Shown here in pieces: positions 1-5,876 of a DNA stretch of 11,423 nt. How positions within the stretch are numbered: the stretch's first letter is position 1; every line of letters starts with the position of its first letter. The notes below the pieces were generated by a model that searched no databases, had not been told where the DNA came from, and saw only the letters and a program-made list of their open reading frames with translations. This DNA comes from JBPYFK01 sp051984675 (GTDB lineage Bacteria; Actinomycetota; Actinomycetes; Mycobacteriales; Pseudonocardiaceae), in the NCBI GenBank assembly GCA_051984675.1, contig JBPYFK010000181.1, positions 1 through 11,423 on the forward strand. The letters run 5' to 3'. The position numbers and the translations under genes are program-made.

Positions 1-18
1 GGACTTTGTTGCCTAATT
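1..18 (+). repeat. Left terminal inverted repeat of the IS
   Basis: GGACTTTGTTGCCTAATT matches the reverse complement of 1803-1820 at 18 of 18 positions. The repeat could extend further left, beyond the window. Confidence 0.93.
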
Positions 19-120
19 CCGGGTGCGTTGAGCGTCTACCCAAGTGGGTGTTGTGATTGTCTTGGTGGACCATGATCCAGTGTGGCCGACTTCCAGCACG
101 GCCATGGGAAGGATCGGGTG

Positions 121-1797
121 ATGTCAGTCCAGCCGCGTCCGTGGCCGGAGGTTCCTGAGCAGACCGCTGCGGTGGCGCGGGCGGCGTTTCCGAAGAGCAC
201 GCTGGCGATGCGGGTTCGTGACGAACTACCGGGGTTGTTCGCGGATGAACAATTTGCCTCAGCGTTTGGCCTGCGGGGCAAACCTGGGATCTCTCCGGGG
301 CAGTTGGCGCTGGTCACGGTGCTACAGTTCGCGGAGAATCTCACTGACCGGCAGGCGGCTGACGCGGTGCGGGGCCGCATCGACTGGAAATACTCGCTCG
401 GTCTGGAACTGACCGATCCAGGGTTCGATCACACCGTGTTGACCGGGTTTCGGCAGCGGTTGATCGACCACGGCCTGGAAGAGAAGGTCATGGATCTGCT
501 GCTGGCCCGACTGTCTGAGCTGGGGTTGGTGAAGGCCAAAGGGCGGCAGCGCACCGATTCCACACATGTGCTGGCGGCGGTGCGCTCGGTCAACCGGTTG
601 GAGTTTCTCACCGAGACGCTGCGAGCAGCACTGGAGGCCCTGGCCGCCGTAGCGCCAGACTGGCTGGTTGCCCGGATCGACGCTGACTGGGTGGCCCGCT
701 ACGGCGCCCGAGCTGACTCGTATCGCCTGCCTGCGGGCCAGGACAAACGCCAGGCACTGGCCCGGCAGGTCGGTGTGGATGGGTTCGCTCTGCTGGAAGC
801 GGTGTACGCCAAGGCCACGCCAGTGTGGCTGCGGGAGATCCCCGCAGTCGTCGTTTTGCGCACGGTGTGGCTCAAGCAGTACCACCGGACCATCACCGGC
901 GACCGGCAGGAGGTGGCGTGGCGGGAGGAGGAAGACCTCCCGCCTAGCAGAGACCGGATCTGCTCGCCGTATGACATCGACGCCCGGTTCGCGACCAAAC
1001 GCGGGTCCGGCTGGGAGGGCTACAAGGTCCATGTCAGCGAAACCTGCGACGATGTCGCCGAAGCCGGCTTGCCGCATTTGGTCACGAACGTGGTCACCAC
1101 GGACGCAACCGTCACCGACGTCGAGAGACTCGAACAGGTCCACACCGACCTCGACCGCCGCAATCTGCTTCCCAGCGAGCACATCGTGGATGCCGGCTAC
1201 ACCTCCGCCGAACTGATGGTCGCTGCCCAGCGCGACTTCGATGTCACGCTGCTCGGGCCGCTGCGCATCGATAACTCTGCGCAGGCCCGTAGCAAGACCG
1301 GTTTCGACCGCAGCGCGTTCACCATTGACTGGGACCACCAACAAGTCACCTGCCCACAAGGCGTGACCAGCACGATCTGGTCGGCCTGCACCGAACGCGG
1401 CAGGGAATCGATCGTGGTGCGATTTCCCGTCACGGCTTGTCAAACCTGTCCGCTCCGTCCACAGTGCACACGATCCACCCGCAGTGGCCGCCAATTGATG
1501 CTGCGCCCGCGCGAGATTCACGAGATGGTTGAGCAAGCCCGTGCCGAGCAAACCACCGACGAGTGGCAACAGCGCTATGCCATCCGGGCTGGCGTCGAGA
1601 GCACGATCCACCAGGCCGTCGCGGCCACCGGTATCCGCCGCAGCCGCTACCTCGGCCTATCCAAAACCCACTTCGCACATGTCTTCGCCGCCGTCGCGAT
1701 CAACCTCATCCGCCTGGACACCTGGTGGACCGGCACCCCACCCGGCCGGACACGCACCAGCCACCTCGCCAGACTCGACCTCACCCTCGCCGCATAA
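121..1797 (+). CDS. IS1182-family DDE transposase
   Basis: This 558-aa protein catalyses excision and insertion of the surrounding element. The N-terminal third (about residues 45-120) looks like the DUF772/InsH N-terminal domain of IS5/IS1182 transposases. The RNase H-like catalytic core follows, with D146 in TDSTHV, D357 in IVDAGYTS and E493 in GVEST. The 136-residue insertion between D357 and E493 carries a Cys cluster (C440, C443, C449 in CQTCPLRPQC), which is typical of IS1182. I chose the ATG at 121 because GGAAGGA at 107-113 lies 7 nt upstream; GTG at 118 is equally close, and an upstream GTG at 82 would add 13 residues without a good ribosome site. No frameshift or stop is seen. The long antisense frame at 322-1611 is a codon-bias shadow. 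Confidence 0.93.
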   Translation: MSVQPRPWPEVPEQTAAVARAAFPKSTLAMRVRDELPGLFADEQFASAFGLRGKPGISPGQLALVTVLQFAENLTDRQAADAVRGRIDWKYSLGLELTDPGFDHTVLTGFRQRLIDHGLEEKVMDLLLARLSELGLVKAKGRQRTDSTHVLAAVRSVNRLEFLTETLRAALEALAAVAPDWLVARIDADWVARYGARADSYRLPAGQDKRQALARQVGVDGFALLEAVYAKATPVWLREIPAVVVLRTVWLKQYHRTITGDRQEVAWREEEDLPPSRDRICSPYDIDARFATKRGSGWEGYKVHVSETCDDVAEAGLPHLVTNVVTTDATVTDVERLEQVHTDLDRRNLLPSEHIVDAGYTSAELMVAAQRDFDVTLLGPLRIDNSAQARSKTGFDRSAFTIDWDHQQVTCPQGVTSTIWSACTERGRESIVVRFPVTACQTCPLRPQCTRSTRSGRQLMLRPREIHEMVEQARAEQTTDEWQQRYAIRAGVESTIHQAVAATGIRRSRYLGLSKTHFAHVFAAVAINLIRLDTWWTGTPPGRTRTSHLARLDLTLAA

Positions 1798-1802
1798 CGA
1801 TC

Positions 1803-1820
1803 AATTAGGCAACAAAGTCC
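1803..1820 (-). repeat. Right terminal inverted repeat of the IS
   Basis: AATTAGGCAACAAAGTCC is the exact inverse of the first 18 bases. It begins 5 bp after the transposase stop codon, so the element has almost no 3' non-coding DNA. Confidence 0.93.
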
Positions 1821-2098
1821 TGTGGGGTGCCAAAACTCAGCCACCAATGCTGATCTGCGGTTTTCATGGCGCTGGTTCGTATTTGTTGATCAGACTCCCA
1901 GGACAGGACGGCGCCTGATCTGTTGGTGGCCGCGGCCAGGAACGGGATGATCTGCCTGGGCAACGCGAAGTCAGTGTGGCCTTGCCGAATACCTCATCCG
2001 TGCAGGTGGGAGCGGCTTTCCAGGATGCGGTCGTGGTCGCTTGAGTCGGCGCTCTCACGCGGCTGACAGTGGGCGGGCCATGATGATCGACCGTGCTG
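1821..2098. other. Unassigned DNA right of the IS
   Basis: This stretch of about 280 bp holds only short frames without recognisable motifs on either strand. It separates the IS from the integrase-type remnant at 2099. It may be further decayed mobile DNA, because minus-strand frames give plausible but interrupted protein-like segments. I could not place these in any family. Confidence 0.5.
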
Positions 2099-2390
2099 CT
2101 GCAACCGGCCTACCTCAGCGTGATGGACCTCGAGGACGCGGGCTGCAGAGCGCGGTTCCTTATTCGGGACCGGGACAAACCTTGATCTGAACCAGCGGCA
2201 CCTGCTCGACGCCCTGCGGGAGTTCGAAGATTTCTACAATTCACATCGGCCTCACCAGGGCATCGCGAACGCCCGGCCGCTACACCGCTTGCCGGAGCCG
2301 ATCGCCGATCCAACCCAGATCGCCCGCCTCGACATACGAAGACGCAAGCGCCTGGGCGGCATCCTCAACGAGTACCAGCACGCAGCCTGA
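2099..2390 (+). pseudogene. Internally deleted integrase-core (rve) transposase remnant
   Basis: Two frames give adjoining pieces of one integrase-core transposase. The first (2099-2182) encodes 28 residues including VMDLEDAGCRARFLIRDRDK, which spans the second catalytic Asp region, and then meets a TGA. The second frame (2184-2390) encodes 68 residues starting DLNQRHLLDALREFEDFYNS, followed by HRPHQGIANARPL and RRRKRLGGILNEYQHAA, ending at a natural stop. Family members have roughly 50 residues between these blocks, including the catalytic Glu in a PRxNxxxERW-like motif. Here they are gone, so a deletion joined the frames out of register. The 5' half is also missing. The product cannot be active. 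A homologous remnant lies at 11174-11423. Confidence 0.82.
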
Positions 2391-2436
2391 ACTCGAAGGA
2401 TGACATTTCCGGCAAGCACAGGCTGGATCCAACGAT

Positions 2437-3150
2437 TCAGTACTCTGCGGGCTGGGGCTTGGCGGCACGGCGGCGCGGAATCTGCGCCGACTCGAGGATC
2501 TCTTCGTGGCGGGCGCGGATTCCGCGCATGAGCAGGGAAAGACCGTACTCGAACGTCGACTGTGGATGCTGGCACAGGTGCTGCGCCCCCTCGGCCAGGT
2601 GCGGGTACCTGTCGCTGCTCCGCACCGCCTCGGCGAGCGCACTGTCGTCCACCCCCGCCTCGGCGCGCGCCGCCTCTGCCTGCCATTCGAGCGCCATGCC
2701 GCCGATGTAGCCGCCGAGCACGAACAGGACCTGCTGCGCTTCGCCCGCGCTGAACCCGTCCGCGACCAGCTCACCGAGCACGACCTCGATGCCTTCCAGC
2801 GTGTCCGGGGTCGGCCGGTTGCCCGCCACGACCAGTGGCGCGTCCCGAGTGGACACCATCACATCGAAGATCGCGCGGCTGCGCTCCTCCAGCCACTCCC
2901 ACCAGGGTTGGCCGTGCCGGGGGCGGTCGAGATCGCACGCCCGGCTGCGGCGCATCAGATGTTCGGCGATGCCGTCTAACAGCTCGCGCTTGCTCGCGAT
3001 GTACCAGTACAGCGTCGGCGCGGACACGTCGAGCTGCTCGGCGATGCGCCGTAGCGTCACGGCCACCAGGCCACGCTCGACCATAAGGTCCAGTGCGGTG
3101 GCGACAATGGCCTCCCGGGACACCGGCTTGGCGCGGCGGCGAGAATACAC
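2437..3150 (-). CDS. TetR-family repressor of the adjacent ABC exporter
   Basis: This is a 237-aa DNA-binding regulator. Residues 11-58 form the TetR_N helix-turn-helix; the recognition helix region is VSAPTLYWYIASKRELL. The rest resembles the TetR_C_1 ligand-binding domain of tetracycline-repressor-like proteins, with the GNRPTPDTLEGIEVVLGEL and FVLGGYIGGMALEW segments that make the effector pocket and dimer interface. The longest frame begins at a GTG at 3192, but that codon lies inside an operator palindrome. I prefer the GTG at 3150, which gives the usual short basic leader (YSRRRAKPVSRE). A GTG at 3123 is a third option. No start has a convincing Shine-Dalgarno sequence. The gene is divergent from the exporter pair, so it most likely represses that pair and itself. 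The effector is unknown. Confidence 0.88.
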   Translation of the reverse strand: MYSRRRAKPVSREAIVATALDLMVERGLVAVTLRRIAEQLDVSAPTLYWYIASKRELLDGIAEHLMRRSRACDLDRPRHGQPWWEWLEERSRAIFDVMVSTRDAPLVVAGNRPTPDTLEGIEVVLGELVADGFSAGEAQQVLFVLGGYIGGMALEWQAEAARAEAGVDDSALAEAVRSSDRYPHLAEGAQHLCQHPQSTFEYGLSLLMRGIRARHEEILESAQIPRRRAAKPQPAEY

Positions 3151-3152
3151 AG

Positions 3153-3158
3153 TTGACA
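3153..3158 (+). promoter_or_regulatory. Possible -35 box (TTGACA) for the exporter operon
   Basis: An exact TTGACA lies 50 bp upstream of the GTG start at 3208. A -10 element at 16-18 bp spacing is poor (AAAGCT at 3176-3181). If the box is real, the first operator palindrome falls between -35 and -10 and the second lies at the transcription start, a normal layout for TetR repression. Confidence 0.35.
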
Positions 3159-3160
3159 GG

Positions 3161-3173
3161 CTAACACTGTTCG
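3161..3173. promoter_or_regulatory. Probable TetR operator, site 1
   Basis: CTAACACTGTTCG is an imperfect palindrome around the C at 3167 (5 of 6 arm positions pair). It shares its first 11 bases with site 2, 25 bp away, and sits in the divergent intergenic region where a TetR protein would control both genes. Confidence 0.65.
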
Positions 3174-3185
3174 AGAAAGCTGACT

Positions 3186-3198
3186 CTAACACTGTTAG
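3186..3198. promoter_or_regulatory. Probable TetR operator, site 2
   Basis: CTAACACTGTTAG is a perfect palindrome of two 6-base arms around the C at 3192. It ends just before the start at 3208 and overlaps the first bases of the G-rich ribosome site. The 25-bp centre-to-centre distance from site 1 is between two and two and a half helical turns, so two dimers could bind side by side. Confidence 0.72.
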
Positions 3199-3207
3199 GG
3201 GGGTTCC

Positions 3208-4182
3208 GTGTCGACATCAGCGGTGCACGTCCGTGACTTGGTCAAGCGCTACGGCGAGGTGGAGGCGGTGCGGGGCATCGACCTCGACGTCGCCGAGGGG
3301 GAGATGTTCGGCTTCCTCGGTCCGAACGGCGCGGGCAAGACCACGGCCATCAAGATTCTCTGCACGATCGCCGAGGCGAGCAGCGGCTCCGCCTCAGTCG
3401 CCGGGCTCGACGTGGCCACGCACCGCGCGGACGTGCGGCGGCGGATCGGGCTGGTCTTCCAGGACCCGACGCTGGACACCTACCTCACCGCCGAGCAGAA
3501 CCTGCGTTTCCACGGCGAGTTATACGGGATGCCACGGCGCCTGCTGCGGCGGCGCATCGACGAGGTACTGGAGATGGTCGGGCTCGCCGAGCGCCGCAAC
3601 GACCAGGTGCAGAAGTTCTCCGGCGGGATGAAGCGGCGCCTGGAGATCGGCCGTGGGCTGCTGCACTCGCCGCAGGTGCTGTTCCTGGACGAGCCGACGA
3701 TCGGTCTGGACCCACAGACCCGGGCCTCGATCTGGGACTACATCGCGACCCTGCGGGCCAACCAGGACATCACGATCTTCGTGACGACCCACTACATGGA
3801 CGAAGCCGAGCACTGCGACCGGATCGCGATCATGAACCAGGGCAAGATCGTCGTCACCGACACCCCGGACGCGCTCAAGAGCAGCGTCGGCGCGGACCGC
3901 ATCCAGATCCGTACCGACGACGACGAGACCGCCATCGTGCGACTGAAAGAGCGCCTGGATGTCGAGGCCACCATGCATGACGGGATGGTGACGTTCTCGG
4001 TGCCCGGGGGCGCACAGTTCGTCCCGCGGCTGTTCACCGAACTGGGGATCGGCATCGCCACCGTGACGGTGACCCGTCCGAGCCTCGACGACGTGTTCAT
4101 GTCCTACACCGGCCGCACCATCTCCGATGCGCAGACCGAGAGCACGAACAACATCTTCCGAGCGATGGCAGGACGGCGTTGA
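3208..4182 (+). CDS. DrrA-type ABC transporter ATP-binding protein
   Basis: This 324-aa protein is the ATPase subunit of a drug-export ABC transporter and acts on the cytoplasmic face with the permease encoded next. All nucleotide-binding motifs are intact: Walker A GPNGAGKTT at 38-46, Q-loop Gln85 in VFQDPTLD, signature FSGGM at 137-141, Walker B VLFLDE at 157-162 with the D-loop following, and switch His195 in TTHYMDEAEH. The C-terminal part after about residue 215 fits the accessory domain (DUF4162-like) of the daunorubicin-resistance DrrA family. Length agrees with DrrA (about 330 aa). The GTG start has a strong purine tract (AGGGGGG, 3197-3203) 4 nt upstream. DrrA-like pumps export many compounds, so the substrate cannot be read from this sequence. 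Confidence 0.93.
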   Translation: MSTSAVHVRDLVKRYGEVEAVRGIDLDVAEGEMFGFLGPNGAGKTTAIKILCTIAEASSGSASVAGLDVATHRADVRRRIGLVFQDPTLDTYLTAEQNLRFHGELYGMPRRLLRRRIDEVLEMVGLAERRNDQVQKFSGGMKRRLEIGRGLLHSPQVLFLDEPTIGLDPQTRASIWDYIATLRANQDITIFVTTHYMDEAEHCDRIAIMNQGKIVVTDTPDALKSSVGADRIQIRTDDDETAIVRLKERLDVEATMHDGMVTFSVPGGAQFVPRLFTELGIGIATVTVTRPSLDDVFMSYTGRTISDAQTESTNNIFRAMAGRR

Positions 4183-4184
4183 CG

Positions 4185-5078
4185 ATGACGAACCAGCTCA
4201 CCCAACCCGAGACCACGACCGAGGCGCCCGCCGTCGCCACGGCGGCGGTGTCGGTCAGCCCCGGCGGCTTCATGCACGAGGCGCGCGCGGCGATCATGGT
4301 GTGGCGGCGCGAGATGATCCGGTTCCGCAGCGACCGAGCCCGGATGTTCTCGATGCTGCTGCAGCCGTTCCTGTTCCTGTTTGTGATGGGCACGGGCCTG
4401 TCCAGCGTGATCAACACCGGCGGGGGTATGGACTTCCGCACCTTCCTGTTCCCCGGCGTGCTGGCGATGTCGGTGCTGTTCTCCTCCGCGTTCGCCGGGG
4501 TGTCGCTGGTGTGGGACCGGGAGTTCGGCTTCCTGCGAGAGATCCTGGTCGCGCCGGTGGGCAGGACTGCGATCATCGTGGGCAAGTGCCTCGGCGGCGC
4601 GACCACGTCCACGCTGCAAAGTCTCGTGCTGCTCGTGCTGGCCGGGCTGGTCGGCGTGCCGTACAACCCGCTGCTGTTGCTGTCGCTGCTGGCGTTACTG
4701 TTCCTCGGCGCGCTCATGCTCACCGCACTGGGCGTCCTGCTGTCGGCGCGGATTCGGCAGATGCAGGCAGCCTTCCCCGCGATGCAACTGGTGATCACGC
4801 CGATGATGTTCCTGTCCGGAGCGCTGTTCCCGATCGCACACCTGCCGGCCTGGCTGGCGACGCTGACCAAGCTCAACCCGCTGACCTACGTCGTCCAGCC
4901 GATGCGAGCGGCGATCTTCGACCACATCGCCATCCCCCCGGCGGCCCGGGCGGCGTTCAACCCGACCATCACTTGGGGCAGTTGGACCGTCCCGTTGCCG
5001 GTGGACATCCTGATCGCGGTCGCCGTGACGGCCGCCATCCTGAGCGCCTGCATCGCGGTGTTCGACCGGACGGACTGA
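4185..5078 (+). CDS. DrrB-type ABC-2 permease
   Basis: This 297-aa integral membrane protein forms the export channel for the ATPase encoded just upstream. A hydrophilic N-terminus of about 54 residues is followed by six hydrophobic segments near 55-75, 87-109, 143-158, 162-186, 197-217 and 272-293. The cytoplasmic stretch after the second segment carries the ABC-2 hallmark REFGFLREILVAPVGR (112-127), which couples to the ATPase. Length and topology match the ABC2_membrane family and DrrB. The ATG at 4185 follows the ATPase stop by 2 bp; a TTG at 4179 would overlap that stop and is nearer to AGGA at 4170-4173. Either way the two genes are translationally coupled. Confidence 0.92.
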   Translation: MTNQLTQPETTTEAPAVATAAVSVSPGGFMHEARAAIMVWRREMIRFRSDRARMFSMLLQPFLFLFVMGTGLSSVINTGGGMDFRTFLFPGVLAMSVLFSSAFAGVSLVWDREFGFLREILVAPVGRTAIIVGKCLGGATTSTLQSLVLLVLAGLVGVPYNPLLLLSLLALLFLGALMLTALGVLLSARIRQMQAAFPAMQLVITPMMFLSGALFPIAHLPAWLATLTKLNPLTYVVQPMRAAIFDHIAIPPAARAAFNPTITWGSWTVPLPVDILIAVAVTAAILSACIAVFDRTD

Positions 5079-5212
5079 GTCTGTGCGCTTCCGGGCGCGG
5101 ACACCGTACGGTCGTTGGTGAGGCCGGGAGAGACGAATCGCTGCGGCGTGCCCGGGCCACTGTGTCCTGCCGTCCAGATTTGGTTGAAACGGGGCCGGGT
5201 TCCCGCGAAATC

Positions 5213-5247
5213 CGCCCCGCCGGCGGTGATGAGACGGTGGCGGGGCG
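5213..5247. terminator. GC-rich hairpin downstream of the exporter operon
   Basis: CGCCCCGCC (5213-5221) and GGCGGGGCG (5239-5247) form a perfect 9-bp stem with a 17-nt loop. There is no T-tract on either side, so it could be a U-less actinomycete terminator for the permease gene 135 bp upstream, or simply part of the decayed mobile DNA. The rest of 5079-5294 shows nothing recognisable. Confidence 0.3.
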
Positions 5248-5294
5248 AAGATCGGCGTTGTGGGGCTCGAGTATTCATCGTTGCTGTTCAAGCG

Positions 5295-5602
5295 GCGATG
5301 CTTGTTGTAGTGCCGCTGGTACTCGGCAAGAACCCGGCTCGCGTGGGCCTCACCGATGATGAAGACGTGGTCGAGGACTTCTCGACGCAGGCTGCCGATC
5401 ACTCTCTCGCACTGCGCATTCGCTCGCGGCGCCCGCACCGGCGTCTTGATGATCTCGACATCTTCGGCTTGGACAGGCGATTCGGCGCCCCAAGCCGGGC
5501 CCGCTCCCCCTGGACCCTTCTGTGTCCCCACCTAGGTTTCTCCCTTGCCAGACGCAGGACGAGCTTTTTGAGTGCCGCTCGGGTGGGCGGACGTCCCGTG
5601 CG
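5295..5602 (-). pseudogene. Collapsed integrase-core transposase, second family
   Basis: Two minus-strand blocks belong to one actinobacterial integrase-type transposase. The upstream block (5602-5489) reads RRTGRPPTRAALKKLVLRLA and then REKPRWGHRRVQGERARLG, the helix-turn-helix/linker region that precedes the catalytic core. The second block (5465-5295), in another frame, reads AEDVEIIKTPVRAPRANAQ, CERVIGSLRREVLDHVFI and YQRHYNKHR, the C-terminal core with the catalytic Glu in CERV. About 110 residues holding the first two catalytic Asp residues are missing between the blocks, and the C-terminal tail after NKHR is lost. The sequence differs clearly from the remnants at 2099 and 11174, so this is a separate element. 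Confidence 0.78.
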
Positions 5603-5635
5603 CCGACATGCGCTGCAGTCCCACTTACCCTATGA

Positions 5636-5778
5636 ACCTGCGATGCCAGGCACGCACTTGCCGTGTGAGGTCTGCCCCGCCGGGAAGCGTGACCGATGGT
5701 CACCGCGAGCGTGACCAGCTTCGGCACCGCGACGCGTGCGACGTAGACAATGTCCGAGCCGTCCAGCTGCGCGACTGC
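5636..5778 (-). pseudogene. IclR-family regulator fragment, frameshifted
   Basis: The minus strand encodes AVAQLDGSDIVYVARV followed by AVPKLVTLAVTIG, which matches the core of the IclR effector-binding domain (usually LDGxDVVYVARVP...VGTRFPAxxTSxGRVLLA). The expected continuation, RFPAGQTSHGKCVPGIAG, is found in another frame directly after, so a small indel near 5695-5700 broke the gene. About 48 residues survive; the helix-turn-helix domain and the rest of the effector domain are absent. The piece is joined at its upstream edge to a transposase scrap. Family recognition is from motif memory and would need a profile search to confirm. Confidence 0.6.
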
Positions 5779-5824
5779 GGGTACACACCTCCATCACGAA
5801 CAAGGCATACAACCGAGCACCGAA
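5777..5824 (-). pseudogene. Short integrase-core transposase scrap
   Basis: The minus strand reads FGARLYALFVMEVCTR, which matches the first strand region of rve-type transposases (commonly LRRLYVLFVMEVxTR, just after the first catalytic Asp). Only 16 residues are recognisable before the sequence changes to the IclR-like fragment. It lies 5' of the linker block at 5489-5602, the wrong order for one collapsed gene, so it is either a separate copy or rearranged. Confidence 0.5.
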
Positions 5825-5876
5825 CGGATTGAACCAACCGCGCGAACCGAGGTCACCGCCCGGATGCCGATGACGA

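Larger units (their letters stand above)
1..1820 (+). mobile_element. Complete IS1182-like insertion sequence, 1820 bp
   Basis: The element is bounded by perfect 18-bp inverted repeats (GGACTTTGTTGCCTAATT at the left, its exact complement at the right) and holds one long transposase gene with all three DDE residues. The window begins on the first base of the left repeat, so the left target flank cannot be seen and no target-site duplication can be tested. Perfect ends and an intact reading frame suggest a recent or still mobile insertion. Assignment to IS1182 rests on the transposase architecture, not on a database match. Confidence 0.9.

Noticed and set aside
322..1611. 429-aa minus-strand open frame opposite the transposase gene
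   Set aside because: It lies wholly antisense to a gene with clear DDE motifs, has no recognisable domain and reflects codon bias in GC-rich DNA.
3151..3192. Longer TetR start at the GTG at 3192
   Set aside because: The codon sits in the perfect operator palindrome, has no ribosome site and adds 14 residues not usual for the family.
2789..3631. 280-aa plus-strand frame spanning the TetR gene and the start of the ATPase subunit
   Set aside because: It crosses the divergent promoter region and is out of frame with both motif-bearing proteins.
5103..5112. ACCGTACGGT palindrome after the permease gene
   Set aside because: It is only 10 bp with no loop or T-tract and no second copy in a regulatory place, so it is too weak to call.
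4127..5359. 410-aa plus-strand frame overlapping the ABC permease
   Set aside because: It is Arg/Gly/Asp-rich with no membrane segments, while the overlapping frame gives a typical six-span ABC-2 permease.
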